DNA of 64,000 nt from Balanoglossus misakiensis (Eukaryota > Hemichordata), in assembly GCA_040954595.2 (NCBI GenBank), contig CM082586.2, positions 7,502,001 through 7,566,000 on the forward strand, read 5' to 3'. Made by a program: the position numbers and the translations under genes. The notes beneath the pieces are model-generated. The model did no database searches and was not told the origin of the DNA. It saw only the letters and a program-made list of their open reading frames with translations. Of this stretch, positions 25,801-40,500 are shown piece by piece; position 1 is the stretch's first letter, and every line of letters begins with the position of its first letter.

Positions 25801-28254
25801 ACTACAACTTCACTCCAAAATACAGAACAGACACAGAATTTTGTGGAGTAAGTTTAATAATAAAAGTGACCAAGATATTACATACTGCAGCACTGATGAA
25901 TGGAAACCACTTACAATGTACAATTGTGAGAACTACACAAAAATGGTGATCAATTTATTTGTAGCAGTTCCTAATATAGTATGACAAAAAAGATGTGTAC
26001 CTATACTGCACTGTTAATATGTATACATACAAGTTATATTCTCAGTACAAAGCTATACAATGAATGCTTCAAATCGTGGAGACTATATAGACTTGGATAA
26101 AACTGCTATCTAGTTTTGTGTTAATAACCAACACCGGGGTGAGATTTCTATTATTCATTTAACCCTTTCACCCCCTAGTTTTCTGTGAAGAGGTCCAACT
26201 TTACCATTGAAAACAATGGGTTTGGACTGAACCATGACGGTGGAAGGGTTAACTGCACTGGCGATTTGTGACCATCCAAACTGAGACAGTAGAAACGATG
26301 CTGCTTTCAGAATATTGCCGACAATTATTGCATAAAAGCACTTTTCACTGATTCCAAAATAATCCCATCTCTGCCGCAATTTGCATGGTTATGATCAACG
26401 TCTTGCAAGAGAGCCTAAACTGGTGTCTCCTTTTCCCGACCATTTGAAGACAGCTAACTACAAGGAAGATTACATGACATGAATTATCTAAAGACTGGAA
26501 ATGGTCTACCTAGATTAAGGTCACCCTCCCATTCCCGACAAACACATAAAAGCTACCACATAACATTTGACATCTTTTATATTGATGTCTCTCAGACACA
26601 GTGGTAAAACTCGTCTCTCCTAAATCATCGTTAAAATCCTCGGCTATAATATAAAATTTAGATGTGATTACAAAATCAATATAAATTAAAAATATTTTGG
26701 AAGTTACGAATTAAAATCTGAGAGGGAGACTGTGATGACACCCTTTTTTGTCAGACATGAAAATATCGATCAGTGGGAAATAGCTGCGTCAGGTAAAAGA
26801 GTTTTTTGAGTCATGTACACAGATATCTCTCTTACAAGGCAGTAGTTGCCACAACAAACTTATCTGTCGAAGGACTGTAAATCCAAATCTCACATCTATC
26901 CCAGAAGAAAACAAAAAACAAAGGTCACAGAAAAATGAAATGAGCTGAAACATAGCAGTAAATGTCAAGATAAGGAAATTTGGTATTAGGAAACAAAAAC
27001 CCTGACAAAACCTGTTATCACGGATTCTGGCAGAAGTGACCAAAAGTTCAGACGGAAGGTTGCTTTTTTTTTTCTCCTCACAAAAAAAGAAATATTTTCA
27101 TCCAGGGTTCTGAAATATTCATTCCAATATCTGTAGTGAAAATGTCTATACTGTCCGAAACCAATGAGAGAGCAGAACAGCTACCTGTCGTTGAAACTAA
27201 AGGCAAGATGTGTCTAGCATCCTGATTGGCTACGCAAGAAGTATCCAGTGTTACGATTGGCTAAACCACCACCGTTAACATTTTCTGTAAGGGACATAGT
27301 GACTATCATACCTTGGTCGCACTCTTTAAATACTGGAAATGATGTCAAAAATACTAATGTCACAGTAAAATCTTGCAAAAAATTACACAATAATTCTCTA
27401 TATCTTGATGGTTGAATATTAACTTGGATATCTAGTATTTTTTTTCCCAGCACAATGTCTATAACAGCTAGTAAAATCAGACCATTAAATTTCTGTAATG
27501 TATGCATGTTGTGCATGATTGACATCTTATATATCTAATTATTTCTTGACATCAATTAACACTTTAATTAATATATCAAGCATTACACAGGTTTGTTGGG
27601 AATACATCATGTTTATATGACCAGTCCATCATACAACATGCCTTAAACACATCACTGAGCGTCCCTTGTTTGTGTTAAATGCACATACACTTTGTGGACA
27701 GTCCTACCAGTTTGGTTCACAAATACATGATATATTTGTCTTAAATGTTCTGATACAATGCTAAGTACCACAACGCTTGACTATTAAACACTGGGGGGAT
27801 AAATGACCTGATGTACACTGAGTTTGGAAAGATTAGGGGAGGGAGGAAATGCAATAGATTGTGCTCAGTGGGGAGCACGAGACGTGAGAAACATCAGATG
27901 GAATATTTAATAAACATCGACTTACGCAACAATCAGAGATAAATGGTTATACAGGGACAACTTCTTACCAGCCAAAAATACAACTGTTTATAGCACTTCA
28001 AAGAGATATGTGTCACATGATTACATGATGCGGTGCAGACACGTCACATAGTGGACAATGTTGCTCATACTCCCCACAGAGAACGAAACCATGCATCTTC
28101 AAATGAACTTTGACCTTTGATCAATCTGATGCGAAATATTCACACCGAGATATAGGGATAATTAGATGTGATCAATGTCCCAAATTTTTTTTCGGTAGGT
28201 CAGCGATATAAAGTTCATTTGAAAGGCAGCTGGCTTCCTTATGCTTGATTATTT
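22840..28254. other. Intergenic region between the transporter 5' end and the APP stop codon
   Basis: The left part should contain the exon 1B promoter, and the right part the APP 3' UTR. A minus-strand AATAAA is present near 25953 but its use is unproven. The region contains one TTAA-flanked MITE. No coding exon is recognised. Confidence 0.5.
26159..26252. mobile_element. TTAA-flanked MITE (piggyBac-type), copy 1
   Basis: TTAA at both ends with terminal inverted repeats CCCTTTCACC and GGTGGAAGGG. The body contains GAGGTCCAAC, AAAACAATGGGTTTGGACTG and ACCATGAC. A related copy lies at 53246-53339. TTAA duplication with a CCCTTT-type end is characteristic of piggyBac-derived MITEs. Confidence 0.7.
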
Positions 28255-28509
28255 TTACTGCATTTCAAAATATTTGTATGTTGGATTCTCATAGCCATTT
28301 TGCTGCATCATGTTGATGTGTCTCTGTTCCATGGTCATTTTGGGGTCCACCTCCACGAAGCCGTGATTGACGGGGACGCGCTGGGACTTCTTGCGTACTA
28401 TCACCAGGGCGACAATCACAACAGTTGCTACGGCAACAGCGCCGCCAACAAGTCCTAATGCCAGTGCCGATTTGTGCGGGTAGGTCAGTTTCTTCTTCAC
28501 AACTGAGGG
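28255..28509 (-). CDS. APP: APP exon 10: juxtamembrane, transmembrane and cytoplasmic tail
   Basis: The exon begins PSVVKKKLTYPHKS, runs into a hydrophobic helix (ALALGLVGGAVAVATVVIV, with GxxxA/G-type small-residue spacing), then RKKSQ as stop-transfer. The tail ends in the near-invariant MQQNGYENPTYKYF. The segment just before the membrane does not resemble vertebrate amyloid-beta. Confidence 0.96.
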   Translation of the reverse strand, partial: PSVVKKKLTYPHKSALALGLVGGAVAVATVVIVALVIVRKKSQRVPVNHGFVEVDPKMTMEQRHINMMQQNGYENPTYKYFEMQ

Positions 28510-31500
28510 CTGTAAACCAAAAACAAAAGATTTCAGATGTAAGACGCCCTGTGCGTTTTAACAAATGACTTTGCAGAAGCCAGAATTCTCAGAGCCACAG
28601 GTTATGTTATGGTTCCCATTAATGTCAAATAGTAAGTCCAATTGCTAAGTCATCCCATCAAGGTACAGTGTTGGCAAAGGACCATTGTTATCTCTGGGTC
28701 AATGAGGTTCTATTTTACAATGATCTTCTGGAGACAATTTCAGCATTGTAAGGCCATGCTGCTATGTCCTTTTATCCAGCAGCATTGACTAATTTAAATG
28801 AACTCCCCAAAAAGCCAGCAGTCAATTCAAGTTTTATGCTTTCTAGTCGTCACACTCTATTTTAATAACTGGCATAACAAGAAAATCCCAGTTCATCCAA
28901 ACCTACATTTAGAATTGATTACATGGTAAGAGGAACTTACAGAATCCTTAAATGATTCTTTGACTTTGAAGTTGCTATTCTTGTTGGCAGCATAGTGTGG
29001 TGTCATGTCCTTCTTCAAGGCTGGCAGGATGGATTCATCTTCCTTTGTCTCATCATCATATGTTGTCTCTTCAGGTTTGCCAGCTGTCAATGTAATATAG
29101 GAGATTGCTATGTTAGACACAGAAAGGATAGTGGCTATCGGTCTGATATATAAAAACATTTTATTTGTGTATAAAACAATGTAATCAATAAATCAATGTT
29201 TGGAGTTGATCTGATCAATAGATGTTTGCACTCAGTAATTTAAAATCTGACATCTTTCCAGGAGGTTTTTTTTCAGAGAACATTTATTTCAATCTAAACT
29301 TTTTCCAAAAATAAATTTACAAGTAGCCAAATTCAGTAAGGGCACATTTTAAGCTCGTGTTAGTATTAGAGTATTAGAAACAGAATGACCATTTTGGAGG
29401 AGTTTTGGCAGTCAAATGTTGTCCACAATCACAACTTGCTATTTCCCAAGCAAGCATTATACCAAACCATCAACAGACCTCACTGAAAAAAGGCTGAGAA
29501 GATTCTTACTTGTCTTAAACATTTCTTTGACTTCAGGTTCCATCTTCTCCTCCTCTTTGTCCTCGGGCCAATCAAACTGGGCTGGCTCTACAACTTCCTC
29601 CATCTTGAGTTCTTCTTTTTCTGTCTCCACGGGAACTGGTTTGGTGTCATCAATGGTCATCACAGGAAGAGGTTTCAGAAGAAGTGAATTCTCCACAAAT
29701 TTGTCGTCCGCTCTGATCATGTCATCTGTCAATGAATGTGCGATTATTATGAGTTGGATATCAGAGGTTCTGTCAGATTTTTTTCCTTTGCCACTTTGTA
29801 CCATAATGGATTGTATCATAAAACGATTACTGCCCCCTAAATTGACTTACATACATGTGTATGTTCATCACATAGCACTACCTATGTGCCCAGTTTGAAT
29901 GAAGTCAGTTCCAGCATAGAGTATTGGCGCCAGACGAAAAATGTAATAATAGGCATCTAGATCTGATTGCCTAATAAGTTCAAACACGTCATAATTGTGC
30001 AGTTTGAACAAAACTGGTTCAAGCATGTCTGACTACATGACTCAGGACATTAAAAAATTCAAAATAAAAATGGCCACCTAGCAACAATGCATTGGATCAT
30101 AAATTGTGACATGTCTGAGTAATGGCACTGTACAGACAGATGCAGGCAAGCACACACAGAAACTACAACAAACCGGTCAAATTTTGATTGCTCCTCTAAA
30201 TAAATACCTAAACAGGTTTTTTTCACCCTGTTCTACACATAGGGCATATCTCTCTGCACCCTATTCGTTTCATTCAGATTTAATGCGAATTGGAGAAGGT
30301 ATTCATTTTCTGTATTTTGCAATCAGTTACTACATGGCAAGACTCGATCTAACAAGTATGACAATTTCCACTTTTCATATTTGCTTGGATTTGCAGGAAA
30401 GAAGATAACCATACATATCACTTACCGATTTTCTCCTTGAGAACCGAGTACATGCCTGGCAGTTGCCTCTTAAGCATCTCAATACTCTGGTTAACGCGGT
30501 CGTCCACTTCATGCAGGTGTTCAATCATGGCTGGTCGGATGTCTTCGGCTTTCTTGGGATTTGTCTGTCGGAGATGCTCAAAGTGGTGCAGACTGTGCAC
30601 TCTGTCTTTGTGTTCAGCGTGGATGAATTTCTGCAGACCTTGGAGAACATCCTTGGGCTGTTCAAAATTTTGGAGAAGGAAAAAAATCCATTATCAATGA
30701 GAGTCCCTGTTGGATCAGTGGGATTTATGAGGCTAGTACGGTAATAGTAATGACACAGATAAACTGACAAACTGAGAGCTGAAGGGCTGTGTAGTAATTC
30801 ACACAAAATGGCTATTCATTGCAAGCAGTCCTGTCGGAACATAGTGGAAAGACAAGTACAGAAAGTTGCATGTAAATTCATCGGTTCAGACATGACAGTA
30901 CTGGCAGCCATATTGGATCACATTGCAGTATTATCCCAAAAGCAATTATTAAGTATCAGCTGATTCCCTTTAATTTAGGGAAAACAATGCACATAATTAT
31001 ATGTACTGCTATGCAAATTAGCTGATATTACATCAGAAATTCCTGGGAAGAACACAGGTTGAAACACAATGTACCAGTAATGCAAATGTTCTTCATAATA
31101 CTATTCTTTTACATTATATCTACAGATAACAGTATGACGGATATTTCTTCTTCAAAAATGACTCCAAAGTCTCCAAAATCACACTTCTAGGAGAGTACAC
31201 TGGATTGCCTATGGACCAATGTTAAATGACGAAACTCAACCACCCATAGATAAAAAGCTGCTAACCTTAGGATTGACAGCTTGTAGTGCTTTTGTGTAAG
31301 AATCCAGAGCATTCTGCTTCTTCTTGTTGATTTCTTTTTCGATGCGGTTCAGATGAGTTTCGCGGATTTGTTGTTTGACGGCCTCCGCTTCTTGTTCAAG
31401 CGAAATCACTGTTGCCTGGAATCTCTGAAAACCAAAATAGTTCACCATCAACATTTCAGTTTCAAAAATAAACACGGGACTGTCATTGACATTTACGAGG

Positions 31501-34500
31501 ACATAATTACATGAACACGCCCTGTGTTAGTATGAATATAGTTTTTCTTTACTAAAACACATTTCCAACTGTATAGACATGAATCCCCAGATGCAACATT
31601 AATCAACATGTAAATTGGATGACTTGACATCACATTCAGAAAAGGGTATGTCACGGTTGCAGAACGTATACAAATGATATATTGTTGAATTTTGAAATGA
31701 TAAATTGGTTCATTAAAATAAACAGTATGCAGTTTTTTCTGAGTTTATTCATCTCATGTTTATATGATGGTCTGTTTGAAAGGAAAACTATGATACTGCC
31801 AAGTAAGGTACAACAGCGTTCGATGAATGTACAATGTACATGCGCAACAAATTGTTTGCTATGATCCTACACTGTATAATAATTTCACCACTGTTTGGGC
31901 ATTCCATACTTCGGTATAGTAAAGGAATTCAGTGCTACAAAAATTGAACAGTACTTTTGATTGCAGCCTCTATTTTATTATTTTATAGCAGTTTTCACTG
32001 ATAAAAATGGCAAAATAAAACCCAGTGACAAACTAATATATGTACATATACTGCATCAATCCTGTCTTAGAGACTTCATGGCCAGCCACTCCTTAGCCTT
32101 GACCTTGACACCTTGCAATAAATCAATGTCAATAACCTAAGAATACCCAAAGAATTCCTCTACATGTGTTATCTAAAAACCAATTGTGAATGTCATGGAA
32201 ATGTCAAAAGGGAGTGTCTAATTTAAGCCACGGCTTGTAATAGAAATGTTAGTGATTTCTGATAAACTTGGGGTTCAAAGATTACTGTCAAACACTTTAA
32301 ATTAGCTGCATGCTATTTAAGTGAATTTAGATTTTCAGTTCATTCAGCGGGTTAGTAATTTAGGTATACAGAAAGCTTAACCATGGTAAAATAGAGAAAA
32401 GTTTGAATTAGTGGCACCTTAAAGGGACAAAGTCTCTCTCTTGCTGTTCTTTTTCCATTAATTATGTTTGATACAAGACGCCATTTATGTTAATGTACAC
32501 GTCATGTATATGTAGTTAACGAACGTTCAACCACACACACCTTACATCCCGCTTGTATTATACGAGAGTAAACACTCGCCCAAAATGAATAAAAGTCCCT
32601 TTAAATTAGCGAATTTATACACCTAGCTAAATTAATTAAAATAACATGCTGGCTAAAAAGACATGTTTGACAGTACCTCCATCATTTCCTTCCTTTCCTT
32701 CTCAGCGGCCACCGGATCAGAGCCCTTCATGCTCTCGTAGTTCTCTTCCGCTTGTTCCCACAGCTTCATCACCCTGGCCATGCGTTCGCGATGGTGTTGC
32801 TCCAGGCGCTCGCGGGCCTCCTCGAACTCCAGGTGTTCCTTCTTGGGATCCTCGTCTTCCAGTTTGAAGTACGGGTCATCTTCGTCTTCTTCTATGTCGA
32901 TTTCTTCAATGCTGATGGGTTCAACTTCGACACTTGGCTCTGTGAACGTCAACACAACATTCTCTTGGCTAAATAAATCTTATAATAAAATGATTTTGAT
33001 CAAAACGAGTTGTCTGTTGAACTAATAATGATAAATTAATCTGTTCTGGTCAAGGTAATTATGCAAATTGGCCTTTACATAACATCCGCACACTGATATA
33101 ATAATCAGGCAATTCACATTATAAATTATACGCATTCTCAAGGAATGAATCAATATCTTTGGTGTGATTTGATGTGGGATTATTTCTTCCAAATTATTAG
33201 TATTGGTAGAAGTAATACTTCACTTATGAAATAAAAATCAGTAATATTATTATTCAAATATTTATATTGTCCACAACAAGCGCAGCATATAGGAAGGTAT
33301 ACAATGCCTCAACAACAATAACCAAGAAATCATGTGATACAAAATCTGCTGAAACCACGACATTGGCATAAAGCAACAGTCACTTACCCTGGACAACATC
33401 TTCTTGTGGTTTCTCCGGACAGCAGACGAACTCCACACCACTGAACTGATCCACTTTGCAGGGCAGCAACATTCCATACTTGTCCAGAACCATGACCCGC
33501 CCCTTGCAAGACTCCGCCGCTTGGCTCACCCACTGGTCATGTGACAGGCAGACGGATGCATCATGGATGTGGGAGAATTTGCAATCATTGGGTACCATCA
33601 ATGCATCACTCTCAAACTCACCAACTGTACAAAAGGGGGCACAAAATGAGAATTTATCAGACAACCACAATAATATCACGTCATTGACACAAGAATAATC
33701 GAGTAGATACATTTCTCAAAGTAGACATTATCATAATAGATGTAGTTTGAACTTTCTGAAGTAACACTACCACACTGTAAGTACTGCGGTAATTACTATG
33801 CACTGTTCTGCCTAAGTTCCCCAAATCACATCCGCAATATCTACTGTTGGTAACACAATGACACTTACAAATGTTGGAATGTATCTGATATCACTAATTT
33901 CAACTGGCTGCCATTCCCGACCACCATTACCAGGAAACTCAATATCTCATCAATTTTAATGCATTTCCGACATGCGTCTCACACACAACCATAAATGTAA
34001 CAGTATAATGTAATAAGCATACATGATTGCACACATCAGAAACCAAACTGAGAAAGTTGCCCGAGCAATCTTTCTAAGAAAATCATGTGGGAGGGAGGGA
34101 GGGGGAGGGGAGTTTGAGGTCAAACGCTATCAGCTGCCTTTAGTTGAGCACCTTTTAATTATCTACGGCTCCTAAAAAGCATCTTGAGCATTGTATGTGT
34201 ACGGATTTAATTCACTAGGCGTGAAAGCCTGGTTGTTATTTAGTAAAAACTTACCAATACATCTGAATGGTACAACTTTATGTGTGTGTCTGCACTTGCC
34301 AACGCTGCCAATTCTACACCATTCATTAATTTTCTCCTCTTCATTCGATTCCACCACATTTGTGATTTCAAGGCTAGGGTACATCTGTCAACAAAACGCA
34401 CGGTAATGAGACTGAAATTATTGCCACAAAAGATCAGTTAGGCAAATGTGCAGGCCCTTTTTGTACAAAGGTCAGCTGTTTCTACCTCACACGGGGGCTG

Positions 34501-37500
34501 ACGTCATCTCCAAGTGGAAGAAATTATTTGGGTCAAGCATGTCTGCTAGATGGAAATAATCCAATTAATCAAGACTTGCCCCACAGAAAGCCAACTGATC
34601 TCAGATGCATTGTACACCACTTGTGGTAATTTCTATAAAGTATCATGTCACTATATTCTAAGGATACTAGCATACGCACAACACACAGCTGTGATACAAG
34701 GTCCTTCATAGAAATTGTCATATTTGTTTGGCTGGTTGACATGCAAGAGACGAAACAGACATGTGTGTACTGTTGCAAAAATATAAATTCACAGATTAAC
34801 CAGACACATGCACTTTTGAAATCAGTATTTCTAATCTACAGACACTGACATAAGAAGGTTTTTAAGGGGGCAACCCTGGATTGTATTCACATGGTTCAAA
34901 CTCAAGAGGAGAAGAACTCTCACACTACCATACTTTATGCGGGAAACGGAAGCCAAATAATGAAATCATATATAACTGAATTTGCAATCTCGAACATCAA
35001 TGACTGATGATTCAGTCTGCCATAACTCTATATGATTAAATATTTTCCATGGCAACAGAATTGATCAAAATCTACAAACAACTTCTCCGAAGGACAATTT
35101 CCTTCAAAAATCCCTATCGGTTCAGCAACATCCTTATTTCCAAATGAGTGGCTTTTCGCACAAATACCAGCTGCCATGCAAAACACGCCATACGCTTTTC
35201 ACTGCTGTGCGCTATTTATAGTTTCGATCACCTTTGACCCTTTCAGAGCCATACTGTACTTTGAAACCACTTCTACTTGTTTCAAGGGTATGTAAAATAT
35301 AAAGCCCTACAATGCACACAAAGATACTGGGTGTGGAAAACTCGACTATTTACAGGGGCCATAAAATTTCAGCTTTGTCAGGGTATATCGTATGTTTCTT
35401 GGTTAACACGTACCTTCCCACATATTCTACCTTTATACAGCCATATGGTAGACTAAATTAGCAAACAGCTATGGGGAAATTCATTAAAACACAAAGTAAT
35501 GATTCATTTCACCCAAGGGTCTGTGTACATCCACACAAGACGAGGGTCTGTGTATATCCATGCATACAGGACTTAATTCCAGTTTCAATTTGAATTTTAA
35601 TGACCAGAAACTGATGTTTGACACATTGCTATAAATAAAACATTTGGATGAATTAACATCAAAGCGGCGAGCGGGTCGACAATCGATGGCTAATCTACAT
35701 ACCTGTTTACAGTATTCTAGAATATCTGTGGGTTTATCAAGACAGTCAGCTTGGGAATTTTCGTCAGGTACCCATTTTCCTGTCTGAAGGTCTATGTGCA
35801 TATTGACTTCACCACAGTACATGGCTACTCTGGGTTCCGGCAGAGCTTCGGACAAATAAGCACCAGCAACAGCCTAGGGGAAAAAAACAAAACAAAAATC
35901 AATAGGAATTAATTGGAAATGCAACAATATTAATGACAACTGTTTCCAAATAGGCAAAGATTTTGATAGTTGATCACCATCAAAAGCTGTATAATAGACA
36001 CTGTACAGTTATACATAACTCACAAACATTGCGCTGTGTTCTTCCCAGAACAATTATAGCCGATACCCTTTAATTTGGGGAAAAAAAACAAAAACCCATT
36101 ATCATAGGAATTAATTCGCTCTTGCTCATTCATGGTTAGACTGAACCTTTATTCAGGACTAACGAACGATGTGGGCCCTTTCTCTGTTAATTTACATGCA
36201 AATTAGGCATGACTCTCGACTAAATTCCAGGCCAGGACAGAGGACCGGTGCAGCAACACCCCATGGGTAATGAATGTACAGTGCACAAGTTTCAGAGAGC
36301 AAATGTCTCCCGTAGCTACATGTATGCGCAAATCTCGTGTTTAACGCAAACCAGCGTCAAGTTTTTGAGGTGCTTCCCGGGAGAACATGATACATGTACA
36401 TTCTAACACGACAGACACACGTACAATATAAATTATAATATATGTAGCAATGTAGCAACGACATACATGTATCTGCAGTTATCGCTAATGGTTGCAGACA
36501 GTAAGAATTTCTACATCTATTTTCTATGATAAGTTCCATTACATGTATATTATACATACTGTATGTGATCGATGTTCTAGACCACAGAGTGAAGACGCCA
36601 GAATATGCAAATCATTTAGTCATTTATTATAATTTCACTAAAACCACAGTAAAGGAATGATGGCAGTTTTCCTCACACACATACACAAATATTTTTGAAT
36701 AATGAAATTTCTTCATATGACATATTTATGAAAATAATTATGAAGTAACTTATTCCAATTATGTAGCTATTCTAATTTCTGAGAAAATTTCATTATCTCT
36801 GGCAGGGATGGAAACACAAATACCGTACAAAAATTAAAAAGCTAAAAATAAAAATAGCATAGCTGAAGCTCGACATATTCAGAATTGTGTAGTATATCAT
36901 TTTATGGTGTAAAAATGATGGCCAGAAAGGATGGAGTCTCAGACCGCCTGAGACTACTTTCTCGTAAGTCTAGAATCTATCAATCATATTCAGTGTTCTC
37001 CCCAGACAAGACGACGAGCTTTAGTTAATCAAATGTATGAAATCAGGACGTCTCACTTGCTATTTCATGCAAAACACTTAAACCTATTTCATCTTTGCAG
37101 CATGAAAACACGAGAGTGTAAGTATTTCTTCACAAGAATAATTAATTGTCTGGCTCAGCGAAAGCAACATTCATCATACCAGGTGCCTTAAATACATGTC
37201 TGGTAACTATTAGATAACACAAGGGAATAGATTTCTAGTTTCTAAAAATTATTTCAGATTGATATGAGCTGTTCATATTCTCTCCTGAACTCACGCAAAA
37301 CATTCACTTTGTTGCTGTTAATTTGTGTTTATAATGATTGGGGCTTTGCACAAATTACCACTTTGTAGGGAGGCAGTCTGTTTATCATATCGCAGAAATA
37401 CTTTGACTCAGGCCACCGCAGTTTCAGTAGACAAAATTCTTTGCCTGTACACTTCTGACTGTGAAAAAGGTCACTTCCAGGTACATGTAGTAGATGTACA

Positions 37501-40500
37501 TATATCGGTTTACTGTAAATCTTGCGGACAGAAAATTCACCACCAACATTTCTGATTATGTTACATTCCAAGGCAATCTCGCTGTACGAAAACCCGTCAA
37601 CTCTATCACGATAATAGTGTTATGCTTAATACACTAGACATACACAGTTACATAAATTAGTCCAATATGTGAAATGTACATTGTACATTTCACACATACA
37701 ACTCTCACCCCCTACCCAGCTAGTAATGTACAGAATCTGAATTGCATTTCTCAAAAACAGCTACACGTAAATTACATGAGACATGTTCATGATTGTTTTG
37801 TGCAGGTCTTTTCATTCTAGATGCCGAGTACATGTATTCTGCTCTAATTTTCACTCGCTGTGATTCATTGTAAGTTGTACTGCCACATAATATACTGAAT
37901 GCAGAATCACTCATGAAAATAACATGTATGACACAGACAGCATTTATTAGAAGTGATTATGAAAACAAAGGGATTTAGAAATAGCTGGAAATTTATTTTT
38001 AAACATGCTTTCAATGGAGCTGTTTGAACTCAAATGCACATCACCAGTACAATGAGAGAATTCAATTTTGCTGGGAACAGTACAGATGTTTTAATATCTA
38101 ATATCTGTCCTATGCCATTAACTTCAACAAGGTTTGACATCATTCTGCATTGAAGTTAATATAATGGGTCAACTATCAAGACATACATTGTACTAATAAT
38201 GCACACACAATGTCAGCAGAAAATGAAACAACACTTGTGTCTATGGTAAAACAGGTACGGACCATAAATAAAGGAACCAGTGAGTTTGCAAACAGTTCGA
38301 GTAATTACCGGTTATGTCAGAAAACTTGATTTTACACTGCAAAACAGTCATGTGGCCCCACTCCCATCGTCTGATCTGCATGGCTTGATAAGGTCAGGTC
38401 AAACCACTGAAAGGTTTCCCTAAACCAACCCACACAGACCCCCTCAGTTTTGTGTGTAGGCATTGTGTCAACTAATTGAGTAATTCCATCAACTGCTAAA
38501 ATGCAATTTTTAAACAGTCACAGAATAGAGCTATCAGGAGTGATAACATTTTGACTCTCAAAAGACAACACTCCCATTAAAATAAACTTCACTGCTTTCC
38601 TTCGAGTACCCATAACACTTCCAATTCTTGCCTGTAAACAATGTCATCTCAGAAAGTGCATGGCACAATAAAGGAGATTTTACCAGTCATTTACAACAGT
38701 AGAATTGTTAAATTACTACATTTATCTTAAATGATTTATAATAGAGGGTCAATTGAATGTTGAAAAAATAATAATAAACCAAGCCACATAAAACCATCAG
38801 AATTGAAGACTTTTGTATGTCACATCACCACAGCAAATTTTATGCCTAACAATTCTAGCTGCAGCTGTTTCTATGCCTCAATGCAAATGCATCAGTGGAA
38901 TGTCACCCACATACACAACACTTTTACATATTAACATTTCACGCTCAATCAGCCAGTCTGCTGTAAAATTTGAAAAAAAATTCTGCATAAATGTACATGG
39001 CCTTAGGGTGGAATACGTGAATAACCAACATATCAACTTGTGTTCTGTTTGATAAAAAATATCAGGATTCCTTTCAAGAATAACTTTGAAAAGATGCCAC
39101 GAAAGGATAGTTATGAAATGTGTCAGTTAAAAACCATGACATACTGATAACAAGGTATTTTCAGTTCCAGTGAAATTGCGCGAGTCGTGGTACATTGTGC
39201 ATGTCAGAAGTACCTCAATATTTCACAATATTGCCTCAGTATCTACATTCTGATTTATCGATGGTTTTATTCATCTAGTTTCGATATCACAACAGACGCT
39301 GAGCACTAACAATGGAACATTTTTAATAAGATGATCTGAAAGCATGTCAAACTCATACCAGCTCAGAGCATATAGACAGTATGCTCAGAGCTAGTTATGT
39401 TATTTTCAATATTCTACTCTAGCGAACAGGGTCAATTTAACATGCAATGACAAGCAAATTTATTAATATTCTCCATACATAAGGCTAGGATTACACCCAG
39501 GTAAATTTTACTAGAAAATCTTTTGAAGTGGGATTTCCCTCGGAATAAAAACAGTCACATTGTCATGGTATTATGTGATTTAGAGTTCCCTAACCAACAA
39601 CTGTAGTCATGTAGAAACTGTGCATTTGTCAGCTTCACACTGGAAACAAGAAGTCTGATAAATCCGGTAATCAACATACTATTTGAAATGCGATACACTT
39701 CCAGTTGGCAACATACTGGTATTAATTGCGACGTGATATACGGACAGACTTCTGGTCAACAGCGCAACTGCGACAGGCCATCCGGTCAACAACAACCATG
39801 TTCATACTGACCTTTCTATTGAAGTAAACACACCACTGAATGATTTGCATACTATGCCAACATGCAAAGTGACAACAATGCATTGAAGTACTACAACAGA
39901 GCAACATCATGCGTGAAAATAAACAAAATAATGGAAATATAAATAAACAAAATTATACCAGTTTGTGGAAAGATAAAATATTTTGAGATCTTCTGGTAAA
40001 GAATGGAATGTGTTCTATTGTCTAGGCTCTGTAGGAGCCAATTGTATACAATTGCCTGGTTGAACCATTAAAATTACCTGCTAAGAAATTTAGTCACTGT
40101 TTTCATTGATTACTGGTGTAAATAAGCTAGTATAATTCCTAATTAATGCAAACAGAAGTGGCTAATGGGCCATCAATGCTTAGAAAGGTCAACAATGTAA
40201 TTCAAGAAAAGAAATAACTGCCGTCTCCAGGAAAACCACTGCTGAATGTTAATTTGTTTTTGTCTGGATGTCAATGTCTACAAATGAATATTTAACGACA
40301 TTTGTTCCCTGATATTTGCATTTACATACTGGTACATATTCTGAACCAGCTAAATACATAGAGATATTTAATATCAAATTCAGAAATTAACTGGAATGTT
40401 AATTTATCTAGCTGTTTCAAATGGAAGAATCAATACTGACAGCGAGTTTCCTATTATGTCACACTCCCAGTATTTTGCATCAGGCATCTCAGACATACAT

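Noticed and set aside
30900-31070. Shared GTGTTCTTCCCAG motif with the region near 36030
   Set aside because: Possibly an old dispersed repeat, but the matched part is too short to define an element by eye.
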